64,000 bases of DNA from Agaricus subrufescens (Eukaryota; Basidiomycota; Agaricomycetes; Agaricales; Agaricaceae), in NCBI GenBank assembly GCA_029945375.1, contig JAQOTE010000025.1:1-64000 (forward strand). Direction: 5' to 3'. A model generated the notes under the pieces. It searched no databases and was not told where the DNA came from. It was given only the letters and a program-made list of their open reading frames with translations. Shown here piece by piece: positions 11,001 through 22,088 of this stretch; within the stretch, counting starts at the first letter, position 1; each line of letters opens with the position of its first letter. Both the position numbers and the translations under genes were made by a program.

Positions 11001-11730
11001 CGCCGAAACCATCCAATACTGGATCCGCATCGCCACACTCATCATCACCCCCATCGCGCCCCACTTTGCCGAGCACATATGGACAAGCATCCTCAAAGAA
11101 CCTCAATCCATCCAACTAGCTCTCTGGCCCACGCCCACTTCTCCTGTAGACCGTGCCCTTCTCGAAAGCTCAAACTACATGCGTACAACCGTCAAATCCA
11201 TCCGCGACGCCGAAGTCAACCTGCTCAAACTCATGGCCAAGGCCAAAAGCAAAAAGGGCAATGCCGCCTCCTCCGAGGCAGCCATCACATTTGATCCTAA
11301 AAAGCCTAAAGCAGTCAGGATCTACGTCGCGACGAGTTTCCCTGAATGGCAAGATACATGTGTAGGAATCGTTCAAGAGGCGTATACAAAACAAGACGAC
11401 AAGGTCGACGACGCAAAGATCAAAGAGCTGCTCGTCCAAAAAGGGTTGATCAAGGACAAGAGGGCCATGCCGTTCATTCAAGCATTCAAGAAACGCATGA
11501 CCGAATATGGCGCTCAAACCGCGTTCAACCGGACTTTGCCTTTTGCGGAGAGTCAAGTTTTACATGAGCTCGCGCCGTATCTGAGAAAGTCTCTTAATCT
11601 GGAGAGTGTAGAAGTGTTGTCGGTAGAAGAGGCGCTGCAAAAGGCTCAAAACGGCGAGGTGGGTTATTCAAAGGTGTTGATAGAAAGCTCGGAGCCTGGT
11701 AATCCCGCATTCGAGTACAGAAATGTTTAA
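8092..11730 (+). CDS. CDC60: leucyl-tRNA synthetase, cytosolic
   Basis: This is a class I synthetase that charges tRNA-Leu in the cytosol. Eight exons (8092-8118, 8165-8467, 8514-8777, 8828-9168, 9219-10144, 10198-10682, 10740-10852, 10908-11730) splice in frame to 1093 residues, close to the yeast enzyme's length. The first exon is only nine codons. The HIGH motif appears as HLGH at residues 72-75 and the KMSKS motif at 723-727. The editing (CP1) region lies between them, and an archaeal/eukaryotic-type C-terminal extension follows the anticodon-binding domain. Introns are 46-57 bp with clear branch points such as tactaagac. The next gene is convergent, with about 77 bp between stop codons. 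Confidence 0.97.
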
Positions 11731-11807
11731 GTCCCAATTAGTAGAGATTCATTGCAACAAAAAATAAATAATATATTATGGAACACCAAGAAAAAAAAAG
11801 AGTGATA

Positions 11808-14087
11808 CTAATGCACACCATTGACCGGTCTCCGTTCTGCAGCCGCATCGTAAACATAATGCGTGGGTTTGTGCCAAGGAGGTTCATATTGAGGTTCTTC
11901 GCGATCCGAATCGTCAAAGGAATGCGAATTGCGTCTATCAGAGTGGGCGTCATAATATGTCTCAACTCCAAGTTGCTGTTGTTGTTGCTGTTGCTGATAA
12001 GCTAAAAACGGTGTTGAGAGAATGTGCATTTTTCAAGGAACGACAACACATACGATCCGATGATTCGATATCCACCGCCTTTTGTTTCCCAAGGGCTTTT
12101 GCGCTGGGTTGTGGTGGTGGGTCTGGCTCCTCCTCCTCCTGATCATCACCCTCGGTGGAGACGTTCTGGATAAACGAGTCACGCTGCACCCGGAAAGAGG
12201 GCTGGGGTGACGGTGTGCGTGCAGGGTGCTGACTCTGTAAGCGAGGGCCAAAAGGAGCAGAAGGGGGTGGGGCAAGGGTGCCAAGCACACTTTCCGAGCG
12301 ATGCCGCAGTGGTTGTGGCGATGGTGATGGTGACGGGGTTCGTGCAGATGGAGAAGAACTTCGAGATCGACGATCAACAACGGGTATAGGCGGCTCCAAG
12401 ACCTGCGAAAGAGGGAACAATGAAGGGGGAGAGGATGTAGACGAATTGAAAGGTACGTACCCTGCGTTCCAGTTCCTTTTTCATTTCCCTGAGGCTGCGG
12501 TGTTCGACTTGGCGCTCGAGAGCGACTCGACCAAGGTCGTCGTATTCATTGAGAACGCCGAGCAGATCCTCGTTGGCGGCAAGGATGGCGGCGAGAAGCT
12601 CTTCTTCTCTTGTGGTTCCTTGAACGACATCACCATTTGCCTCCTTGGCCATTATGGATTTTTCAGCCTCGGCTGTTGCCCAAGGGATTTGCGTAACGAT
12701 AAGCTCGTGGGAAGCTCGACATTTGCGGACGAATTCCTAAGGGTTCCTGTTGAATACAAGGACTGTGATGGACGGGAAATGTGCTTACCCGGATCACAGA
12801 GTCCTTTTTGAAAGATTCTGGCTTGGCGTGGATGAGGGCTTGCGAAAGAAGAGTTGCGTTTCCCTGGCCGATCTTGCATTCTTGCAATAGCCGCTTGACG
12901 TCTTCCTCGTGGGGTATAATGCGGTTTCTCGTCGGGGATTTGCGTTTCCTGTGGCGGGACTGGGATAGGCAAATAAGAGACAAACTAGGGGTAAGAGAGA
13001 GGAAATGAGACGAACCGCAGGAGGAATCTGAGGGGAGGGGAGTGGAGGCGGCTCTGGAGTTGACAGGGCCGATGGTGAAGATCGATGGGGCAGAGGCGGA
13101 TTTAACATGGTATCGTCATCTGAAAGAGGAATACCCTTTTGCGGGGTGATGAGTTTTCGAGGGGAAGGACAAGAGATCTCGGCAAACCGACCTCGTCGGG
13201 CTTGTCGGCGGGTTTCACGCGTCGCCAGAGAGAGCGAAAGCCATTGTCCCTTTCGGGCTTTCCTATTAAGAGAGGTGAGATGAGCAGGGGCGAAAAGGAG
13301 CGGGGGGGGACGGACTGGATTGGGAGGCATAGGCGGCGGCGGCAACGACGTCGAGAAGGCGCTCGCGGACGACGGGCGAGGTCTTGGGGTTGGTGAGGAG
13401 GTCGAGGATGGTGTCGAGGAACTTGCGGCTGGCGGACTGGATGACAAAGACTTCTGAGCAGTTGTGCAGCATGATGGCCCAGAGCTACAGATATGCACTG
13501 ATGAGCGGGGGGGAGAAGGGGACGGAGAGAGCGGATGGACAGACTCGGGCAGCTGAGAGCTGTGAGGGGGGCTCGCCGTATCTGGGGGGGGTGGATGAGC
13601 ACGAGAGCTAGAGAGCAGGGGGAAGACGCACTTGAACTCGCGGCGGAGGACCTTGATGGCCTCCTTGGCGGTGCTGTCGGAGAGCGAGGCGCGGTGGCAG
13701 ACATCGCCGACGAGGGACGAGTCCTGGCAGCCGGTGGCGGTGAGATAGGCTAGGCAGGGGAGGGGATGAGCGGGGGGCGGGGGGGAGATGGGGCAGGGCG
13801 TTACCGATCATGGTGGTGAGGTCGGCGAGGGCGGGGTCGGGGTCGTGGTGGGGCGGGCGCTCGCGGGCCCAGAAGGACCTGCGGGGGAGATCGACGGAGG
13901 AGAGGGTGTCCTCGGAGGCATCGGGGAGCGGGGGCGCGGGCGGGGGCGCGGGGGCCTCGAGGGCGCGGAGGATGGCGGGGGCGGCGGGGGCCCGTGCGTC
14001 GGAGGCGAAGTGGTGGTAGATGGGCGTGGGGACGGGCTCGCGGGGGAGGCCCTGCTTGTGCGTCCTGGGCCGGAAGAGCTTGCGCAT
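11808..14087 (-). CDS. VHS-GAT domain trafficking protein (Lsb5/GGA-like)
   Basis: Proteins with an N-terminal VHS and a central GAT domain bind ubiquitin, Arf or actin regulators at endosomes and the Golgi; fungal Lsb5 is the closest type I recognise. Ten exons (13805-14087, 13632-13749, 13545-13581, 13316-13484, 13192-13262, 13016-13135, 12789-12959, 12461-12736, 12054-12402, 11808-12001) give 595 residues. The VHS fold includes REFKYGEPPSQ and LWAIMLHNCSEVFV. The LWRRVKPADKPDE stretch after it is Lsb5-like. GAT helices begin HEEDVKRLLQECKIGQGN. The tail is Pro/Ser-rich with eight Gln before the end. No clathrin-adaptor ear is seen, which argues against a true GGA. The start at 14087 lies only 30 bp after the upstream gene's stop. 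Confidence 0.9.
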
Positions 14088-14117
14088 GGTCGGCGCTCTC
14101 GCCAAAGACTGCTCGCA

Positions 14118-15998
14118 TTATAATGCTACACGTGACAGGCCTCCCACTATGCCCTCTACGCTACACTCGTGCGTCGCCACAAACGCGACCCGCGCCCGGC
14201 CCAGCTCGTCGCCCACCACGCCCAGCTCGTACGGGTCGCAGCTCGCCAGCGCGACGACCGGCACCCGCCCGCGCAGCGTCCCCACCGTCTTCCTCAGCAC
14301 CTCCCACTGCCACGGCGCCCGCAGCGCATTCCGGGTCACAAACAGCACCACCTCCGCCCGCCCGCTGTCCGCCACCGCGTCGTCCGGCCCGTACACCACG
14401 TGCCGCACCGTCGCCCCGTAGCGCTCCTCCAGCACCCGCGCAAACTCGGCGTCCTGCGGCACCCCCGTGTTCCGCACCGGCCCCGCGTCCACCGCCGCGT
14501 TGATCCGGCCCCGCAGCGGCGTCAGCAGCGCGATCGTCTTCTTCGTCAGATCCAGCGGCAGCAGCTTGTGCTCGTCCCTGAACACCACCGCGCTCTTCTG
14601 GTACGCCGCCGAGCTCAGCTGCCCGTTCTGCGCCTTCACCGACGCCCACGCCCGTCCGAAGCTCTCCTCGTCGCCCTCCTCGCCCGCCGCAAACCGCTCC
14701 TTCATCGCCGCAATCCGCGCCCCGGACCGCTTCAGCTCGTCCATCGCCACCCGCCCCTCCGCGACCGCCGCCCACAGCCGCTCGACCGCCCCCACCTGCC
14801 GCGCGTACGTGTGGCAGATCATCGCAATGTCTGCCCCGGCAGCTATCGCCCGCACCGCCCCCTCCTCGGTCCCCGGCCCGCCCGCGATCGCCGCCATCTC
14901 CAGGCAGTCCGTCACGATCACCCCCTCGTACCCCAGCTCCGTTCTCAGCAGGTCCGTCGTGATCTTGCGCGAAAGCGACGCCGGCTCGTTCGTTCCCGTC
15001 ACCTGTGGCAGTGCAATGTGTGCCGTCATTACGCTCGGGATCTTGGCCGAGATCACGGCCCGGAACGGAGGCAGGTCCCCTCCATCAATCTCCTCCCTCG
15101 TCTTGTTGATCACCGGCAGCGCGAGGTGCGAGTCCACCTCCGTGTCTCCGTGCCCCGGAAAGTGCTTCGCGCATGACGCCACGTTTGCCGCCACAAACCC
15201 CTCGCTTGCTGCCATCGCATAGTCGCTCACCAGCTGGGGATCTGCTCGCCACTTGTCAGCAATCGCTAAACATACACGCGTTTGATCTTCTCACCGCCTC
15301 CGAACGATCTCACACCTGGTAAATCAGTCGAGACCTCGCCTCACCAATCTTTCGACTCACCGATGACTGGGTTCAACGGGTTGATGTTCACATCAGCCAC
15401 CGGGCTGTATGTCCAATTGATCCCTACCAGTTTCAATTCCTGGCCGCAGCCCAAAGCAATCGCTCGCGTGATCTCCAGGTCCCCGATGGCCGCTTGAGCC
15501 ATTGCGCCAGGGCTACGAATCTCTGTTCAACCTCTCTCGAGCCTCCGTCCCAGATGAGATTACGCACAATTGTGTCCCAGCAGTCGGAGACGAGAACGCA
15601 GACACCAAGCCTGTAAATATCGTTGGTACCCATCCAGCGATGTATGTACATCGATCCATACCGTTCTCTTGGTCGATTCCAATCATTAACGGCCTCTCGT
15701 GCCCCGCCTCTTTGGCAAGCAGTTGTAGATTCTTGATCAGGCGTCGTACTTGTTCCGCATCTATGGCTCATTAGATTAATACTTGTCACACAATGTTTTA
15801 CAACCCTACTCTGAACATTCCTCTTGAAGAGAATGATATTCCCGACGAAATACTTGGTGATAAGGGACTTTACGTCCTCACTGACATCATACCCGTGAAA
15901 TCCAAACACAAAATGCTGCAAAAATGATAAACCCGGACAACAGCATCCGGAAAACCATGTCATACCTGTCCAATCTCTCTCTTTGTCGCCTCGTCCAT
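14118..15998 (-). CDS. glycoside hydrolase family 3, NagZ-like
   Basis: This is a predicted beta-N-acetylglucosaminidase-type GH3 enzyme. Seven exons (15966-15998, 15810-15915, 15662-15760, 15568-15610, 15361-15512, 15295-15315, 14118-15241) splice in frame to 525 residues; exon 6 is only 21 nt. The NagZ motif KHFPGHGDT is at about residues 177-185; its His-Asp pair is the usual acid/base. The nucleophile Asp fits VTDCLEM. FPGAMA and YSPVADVN...NPVIG are also NagZ-type. A C-terminal alpha/beta domain follows. There is no signal peptide, so an intracellular role in recycling amino sugars is plausible. Bacterial NagZ is about 340 residues, so the C-terminal domain is an addition seen in many fungal and some bacterial relatives. 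Confidence 0.92.
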
Positions 15999-16077
15999 GG
16001 TGGTGGTGGTTGCCAAAGAACCGGTCCCAGTCCCCGGCCCGGGTGGCACGTGTTAGCCGACACATCCTTCCTTGGCA
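15999..16077. promoter_or_regulatory. 79-bp bidirectional promoter region
   Basis: The GH3 gene (start 15998, minus) and an unknown gene (start 16078, plus) are divergent across 79 bp. The gap contains a ggcacgtg E-box-like core near 16045. This is a second very short divergent intergenic region in the window. Confidence 0.5.
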
Positions 16078-17170
16078 ATGGACAGAAAACGAAAACGCAC
16101 TCTGCCCGACGGTTTCCTACCCTCCGAAACACCTCAACGACCACAGCGCATCCATGCTCCCAACTTCCAGTCCGCGTTTGACAAGCCGGCGTCGTCGTCC
16201 AAGAAACCGATAGGTGTGCCCGCCATGCCTCAACACCCGTTTCCTGAGCAAAGAAAATCGGTTTCAATGTCTCGACGTCCTGCACCTCCTCCACCTGAAC
16301 CGCAGCCTGTCAAACCACTCAGAAGACCAGAACCGCCAGTGCTTCCGCGGACTGAGCCCCCTCCTAAAGTGGTGAAAGCATTACCTCCAGCACTTCCTGT
16401 GATACCGACAACTCCAATGAAAGCTCTCCAAACGCCCGAACTGCCTATCTCTCCCGACACCAGAGGACTGAAACCGCTTTCGACCATACCTCTTTCAGAT
16501 ATATCATCCAACAACGACTCTCTGGAACTCTCTTCCATCTTGCTCCAACTACAAAGCAATCCAGAGCAACCCCAAGAAGATGTCCTTATCAGTCCTCAAA
16601 AGAACAAATTCTTCAGGTTCGGCGACCTCTCGTATTCTGTGTTCCTTAGCTCAATTCAAAAACAGAGGTGGCCTTGCTGAAAGAGCTTCTCGGATGTACA
16701 AGAACTCTCACACCTCGCTATATCTCTGGAGAACCGCCATGGAATCCAAACCAACTCGGCACCCTGACCTCGCTTTCCGTGTCTGCAAAGTTCTACACAC
16801 CATCTTCACTGGCTCTCAGAAACCGTCGCTGTCCATCACTCTAAGCCGCATCAACCTCCCCGTCCGACCCTTCACCTCTAAGAAACATCTCGTATATGTC
16901 GTCATGAGATTCCCCGATTCCTCCGAAACTAAATCATTATCATCATCATTATGCAACCCTACAAATCTCAAAGAGGGATGTAGTCTTCAAATCTGGCGGC
17001 CATGGCACGAAATTCCCTTGACACTAAACTCTAGTAGTGGTCTCTCAGATACAACCTTTCCGAGCGCCAGTCTTCCCCTGCCTTCATCGAATGATTCATA
17101 TTGTATAACACCGGACGAGAATATTCACCCTACCATACTCTTATGCTCACGATTCTCTATTCATGGCTAA
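16078..17170 (+). CDS. hypothetical Pro-rich protein, 347 residues
   Basis: I do not recognise this protein. Two exons (16078-16616 and 16666-17170), with a 49-bp intron, give 347 residues. The first 180 are basic at the start (MDRKRKRTLPDGF) and then Pro- and Ser-rich with poly-Pro blocks, likely disordered and nuclear. The second half looks folded and contains SLYLWRTAMES, a strand-like KKHLVYVVMRF, IWRPWHEIPL and a final TILLCSRFSI. The arrangement of Trp- and Cys-containing strands suggests a conserved OB-like or SPT-type module, but I cannot name the family. The start is the only ATG before the basic segment. Confidence 0.72.
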
Positions 17171-17226
17171 AAAGCTTTGTATCTGTTTGTGCGCATATAA
17201 CCTTGCCTTTTTCAAAAACTACCACG

Positions 17227-18020
17227 ATGGCCCCCAAACATTCATCCTCTGAGGATTTCGTCTTTGAAAGTTCTCCCACCGCCGCTAATCCAAGGTTTCC
17301 GTCTTTGACGTAGGGAATTACTGTGGGCTAATTGGTCTTTTGAAAGCTTTGAACGCGTCTTGCTCAAGCAGTATGCCGGTTCGTCGTTTCACTCTGTTTT
17401 ATTGATTTTGCTATAACGTCGCTGTTTCTTTTATAGCTGAACAAGAACGTAAACAGCAAGGGAAACAGCAAAAGTTTCTTCAATCAGCCGAGAGCAAATT
17501 ATCCAAAGACGTAACCAAAAGCTTATCTCCCTCTCTCTCTTGCTATACGCGTCAAACACCATTATAGATAACATCAGTTCAAGAAACTACAAAAATCTGT
17601 ATCGAACAGCTGTAAGTCAAAAGAATCTCCTCCGACACAATTCACACAACTGACGAGGGGACACTAGAGAACAGCTCTACTCTACATTCACGCTCGAGTA
17701 CGCGTCGTGTGAAGATAAGATTGGACGTTTATGGAATGAAATCTTGACTCTAAACGAAAAATACGCTGTAAGCCCTCCCTCAACCCCCAAAAAAAAATAT
17801 TTACTAAAATTGGTTCTGTATATATAGTCTGTTTTAGACGACATTGAAAGGAATGATTCGGTTCATCGTGATGAAATGGAAGAAAAACAAATATCGAGTT
17901 TATCAAAGATCCGAAATGCATGTGAAGGTCAGTATCATCGAAATTATAGGCTCTCTTTTACTGACGAGTTTGTGGAAAACAAAAGATAATAGGAAGATAG
18001 TGGAACAAATCGTGGGGTAA
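17227..18020 (+). CDS. small coiled-coil protein, 155 residues
   Basis: The function is not recognised. Seven short exons (17227-17309, 17347-17378, 17437-17510, 17568-17611, 17668-17767, 17828-17927, 17986-18020) join in frame to 155 residues. Introns are 56-60 bp, except the first, which at 37 bp is near the lower limit. After an acidic start (SSSEDFVFESS) the protein is charged and Gln/Glu-rich (EQERKQQGKQQK, EEKQISSLSKIRN), typical of a long helix or coiled coil. It ends DNRKIVEQIVG. It follows the Pro-rich gene by 56 bp on the same strand, but each has its own start and stop. Small meiotic or kinetochore proteins look like this, but no motif proves it. Confidence 0.7.
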
Positions 18021-18128
18021 TCGCAGGAAATGCAATGTCCCATTTGTACGTAGTACAGCGGATTAATTCTATTAATAGAATACTTCCTAAAGCAGTTTGC
18101 GCGATGGTCACTCAAGAGACCGACCGTC

Positions 18129-18476
18129 ATGTTGCCCGACTACATACCAAACTCTACTAATGGAAACGAATATAACGGCGCCTGGAATATGCGTCTCAAT
18201 CACTGCTTCCCGCCAACCGATAGTTGGGTCGTGTTTCCTCAGGTAGGAAGCTACTAGCGACTAAGAATGTCAACTTCGCGTCTCTAGCCTCGTGCGACTC
18301 GTTATTATAACGATACAGTCGACTTTGGTGTCACCTTTAAAATCCCTTCAATGCTCGTCGAGCTCGGAGCACCTACGTCTCTCTGCACCCTCTCCGCCTG
18401 TGCTCATGCCGATGCACAAACGCGACAGCGCATCGCGCAACTTTATGATACTTTGCCCACGCATTCAATCGCCTAA
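18129..18476 (+). CDS. possible 100-residue hypothetical protein
   Basis: Two exons (18129-18242 and 18288-18476), with a 45-bp intron with canonical ends, give a 100-residue frame beginning MLPDYIPNSTNGNEYNG and ending YDTLPTHSIA. The second exon has balanced composition (DFGVTFKIPSMLVELGAP) unlike random frame. No family is recognised, and upstream exons could exist in 18021-18128. It lies directly before the decayed SDH4 copy, so it may itself be a gene remnant carried in the same duplication or rearrangement. Confidence 0.4.
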
Positions 18477-18507
18477 GTGCACTCGGTCCATTCGTCCGTC
18501 GTTGACT

Positions 18508-19091
18508 ATGACTTCCAATCTCATTCTTCGTGCAAACCTTCTATGGGCTGTCGCGCGCCGCGCTGTATCCCGAGCCGCGCTGTAGAGTCTATCAAGTAAA
18601 TGTTATCCCACATGTTGGATTCCTAATCTTTCGCAGCTCGTGTCGCTTCTACAGGCACTGTAAAATGGCCACTTCCGAGAATTATTGCGCGTCACACTAT
18701 TTGTGTATGTCTGCGATATGTCACTCCACTAGCTAGCTTATTGATTCTTGGCAGCTCGCGCAATTTCCACAGCGACCGTAAACGACCCTACAACATTTCC
18801 TCCTTCTCGCTCCGCGGGTTCTTATCACTAGGCACTCGAACGTCTACTCTCTGCTGGTCTCGTCCCCTGATTGCTGCTGCCTTTGTTACTAGCACACCTG
18901 TATATCCTATCCTTGATGGTGTCCTCGGTGTCAGTTTGATCGTTCTTTCTCACATCGGGGTACGTCCCTCACACCCTCTTTCAGTCTAAACCTGCTTAGT
19001 ACTACTTCTTTAGTTTAACTGCATCCTTGTGTAATACCCTCATCCTCGCAAATTCCCCACCCTTGGTAGAATCGCCACATGGACTCTTGAT
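18508..19091 (+). pseudogene. decayed copy of SDH4
   Basis: This inverted copy of the gene at 3665-4282 keeps exon and intron homology, so it arose by DNA duplication rather than reverse transcription. It begins MTSNLILRANL against MASNLILRANL and also shares about 25 bp of 5' flank. It is broken by TAG at 18583-18585 (Gln codon), TAG at 18829-18831 (Trp codon), a frameshift shortly after, and TAA at 19032-19034 (conserved Asp). The exon 2 start appears twice, near 18639 and 18754, with about 85 bp of foreign sequence between. Homology stops near 19091 inside exon 3, and the last exon is absent. Confidence 0.9.
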
Positions 19092-19831
19092 GGAGGTCAA
19101 TTATGAAGAACCGTAGCCACAACCATAGGTCAAGAATTCATACCGGTTGGGGTTATACATATACAGATGCAGCAGTAAAGGCATGTCTATATACTAATCA
19201 CAAAAACCGAATATCGATCCCCTTTCTCTTGTGGTACAGGTCCCATGACTCTACAAAGCAAAAGGAGAGCTTTGTACGATCGAAACGGTTTAAACAATTT
19301 GGAAAGAGCTATAATGCTAGCTTTGGCCGGTGTTACTGCTATTTTATTGTAGTATGAGACGGTGGTCATAATAAACGCGAAAGACTTTCAGGTGGAGTCC
19401 ATTGACAGGAATATTTATTTTCGTTCCCTCGACTCCCCCTAGTCTTATATCCTACAGCGGCGCGTTATGTATTCTGAATTAGTAGACATACAACATGTCA
19501 GCTACACTCTTGGTATATAGTTAAATGGTCTTCTGATGGGCTATTTTGTATTAGAGAAGCACGAGCCAATGGCTATCCTCTGTAGCTAGAGTATTCCCGT
19601 TGTACTTTAGTATCCCTGCTAGACACCTCCTGCCCCGCTATTATCTTTATCCAAGTTTACCCCTCAGTGCTCATGGCTATATTTATCCTACATGATACAC
19701 ATTTCCCAAATATACATGTATATCTACGGGTATTGGTTCATTGTTCAGCAAGTTCGGCGACCACGTATCCCCACACCAATTTCGAGCGCACGTCTGCCTT
19801 CAAGCCATAACATTGCCTCTAAAAAAATCCA
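19092..19831. other. intergenic, no gene seen
   Basis: About 740 bp between the decayed SDH4 copy and the 3' end of the thioesterase gene. No open frame with recognisable protein, no RNA gene and no repeat were seen. Confidence 0.45.
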
Positions 19832-21732
19832 TTAGCCCAACCATTCGACAGATACATCAATAGTCAGAAGTTGACCTTGATACGTTCTCGGAGCCACTGT
19901 TCTAGGCACCACAGATCCCTTTCCATGTTCTTGAGCCCATGTGAACCGAAAGTCGTTGGTTGTTTGTTCAGAACCCGTTTCTACATCAACCACATTTGCC
20001 TTGACGCCCACATGCTATAGCGAAAAATGGATGAAATGAATTTGGACAGTCAGGAGATATAGAAGGGACATACAACAATGGCACGATAATCCGGACTTGA
20101 AGTAGTGTGGATAATTTGAGATGTCAAACTGAGGATGCAGCCAATAGGGACGGGGCGGGTAAAGGAGATGCTGTCCAGTGAGAGGAATCGGACTGAACCA
20201 CGGGTGAATAAAACCGCATTCGAAATCCCAAGCTGAGCAAAAATGGATCAGAAAGAAAAATAAGTTATAAGTTATCTTTGCGAGGTAGCAGTGGCAAAAA
20301 CAAACTTCATAGGCAAGACGCATGAGGTAACCACCGAAAACCTTCTGGTGTACGCTTATAGATTTGATTAGCTACTCAGCATGCATTATTAGAAGAAAGG
20401 TCAAAGCTCACTTTCGTTCTTGAGGGAACATGAGTAATGTCTTTTTGAGGATTGTGTCATCCATCCAGACGCGTTCTACATCATTGTCTTGTTGTTCACG
20501 GCCGTGTTGAAGAAAGAAAGAATGAAGCTCTTTGGCTTCGGTTGAGTTTGGAGGAACGCGGGAGAGAGATAAAAGGTCATTTGCTTGACGCCGCTTTTTC
20601 ATATCTGGTTTTATCATATGAGCTAGTTCAAGAAAACAAGCATAATTAGATTATGGCACACCTTCGCCGAGGGAGTAGAGGGCGCGCTCTTCCGAAGTAG
20701 AAGTGATAATAGGGTTGACAGGTTTGGCTGCATGGGTAAACGCGTCTCGACAAACCATCGCGAATCGACCTAAATTTTAAAAAGCATCAGATACAAAACT
20801 ATACTTCGTAATGTAGACTTACCAATCAAAACAGTCTCTTCGGGCACACCCTTGCCGATCGACTCCATTTTGACAGCAACTTCCATTGAACTACGACCGG
20901 TGTAGATCACTTGACCACTAATTCGAAGGTCTCGAGAAGGGTCGAGAGGTGCCAACACATCAAGTCTGAAAGGTTCACGCAGATATTTGAGATATCAGCG
21001 TCTAGGACTTCAAGAACTAACCTGTCCACGGAGGCGGTCACAATATAAAAGCCACGCTCCTGAATACGGCCAAGTGTTTCAACTGTCGGACCAAGCATAT
21101 GTTTATAGGATATCGAACCAGCGAGTGAGTCGAGATGTTCCATCAATCTAGTAATGCCAATAATAAAATCAGTAAGAACAACGAGAAACTACAACTGATA
21201 GTACTTGCTTTCCAATGCGAATGCCACCCGCCGCATTCGTGTATTGCTCTATCAACTCGGTGGATGACCCAAACGGAAGCACAAGTTCCGAGTATGAATC
21301 GCCCATACGTCGGGGGACTAAAGGCTCCTCTTCGTGGGCAATGGGAGATGTTTCTTGTTCGTGGCGTGGCACGGCATTTAGAAGGGTTTGAGACCACGGT
21401 ACAGGTGGTCTTAGAGGTACAATCCTGGTAGAGAGAGAAAATTAGTGTTGCGCCCGGTTTGAGTGTCAGACTAAGCACTTTGCATAGGCAGGATTGCTGT
21501 GCGTCCCTAAGAAATGAACATGAAACTTCGGAAGGCAGAGAGTCAGACCAGGTGACTTACGGACCATGTTAAGAAGCTGATCCATCGATCTCAACCCCTT
21601 ATTTTCTTCCTCCACGGATGCCGTGATTGTCCTTTTCAAGTCTTCATTTCTGCGAAGAGAAGTCGTGGAAAAGGTGAGAACAGATTTGGGTTTGGAGGTA
21701 ATTGCGCGTTTGAGTGAACGACTGAGTAACAT
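19832..21732 (-). CDS. mitochondrial acyl-CoA thioesterase, hotdog fold (ACOT9-like)
   Basis: This is predicted to hydrolyse acyl-CoA to free acid and CoA in mitochondria. Ten exons (21561-21732, 21479-21506, 21209-21424, 21022-21147, 20823-20965, 20662-20769, 20412-20604, 20306-20354, 20074-20232, 19832-20014) give 458 residues. The N-terminus MLLSRSLKRAITSKPKS is a basic presequence. Two hotdog domains are seen: the first has RIGKLMEHLDSLAG, the second HQKVFGGYLMRLAYE and ISNAVLFTRG. The intron at 21148-21208 begins with gcaagt and ends in tag: only this GC-AG choice keeps the conserved GKLMEHLD in frame. The tandem hotdog layout fits the ACOT9/ACOT10 group. Confidence 0.92.
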
Positions 21733-22088
21733 GGTTGACTATTGGCCAGAGAAGAGGCAACGTGAAGCGTCTAATTGCCATCACGATTCATCACAGCCTC
21801 GGGGACTAAGCGACATATATTCAGATAGACTGTCAGAAAAGTCACACACTTGTTGACAGGGTGTTTCTCCAGCGATTACCAATGCAACGAATACCAGCCT
21901 GCGACTATTGATTAAGGACTCAAATACTCAGAGGCTAAGAATACTCGGACGCGACTATAATTGGTAAAATAAACTGACAGATCCTCGATAGACCCTTCCA
22001 ACAGACTTAGCGAGACCCTTTGATAACCATGAACTCTTCGGTCTTAACTAGATAGCCCAACTATATAAAGCTCTTCATTTAACCGTAG
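21733..22088. other. intergenic, no gene seen
   Basis: About 356 bp upstream of the thioesterase and downstream of the permease stop. It holds the thioesterase promoter; nothing else is recognised. Confidence 0.45.

Noticed and set aside
13788..15222. Long plus-strand frames, up to 335 codons, opposite the GH3 and VHS-GAT genes
   Set aside because: They are antisense shadows, rich in Arg, Pro and Ala from GC bias. The minus-strand frames carry the conserved motifs and splice correctly.
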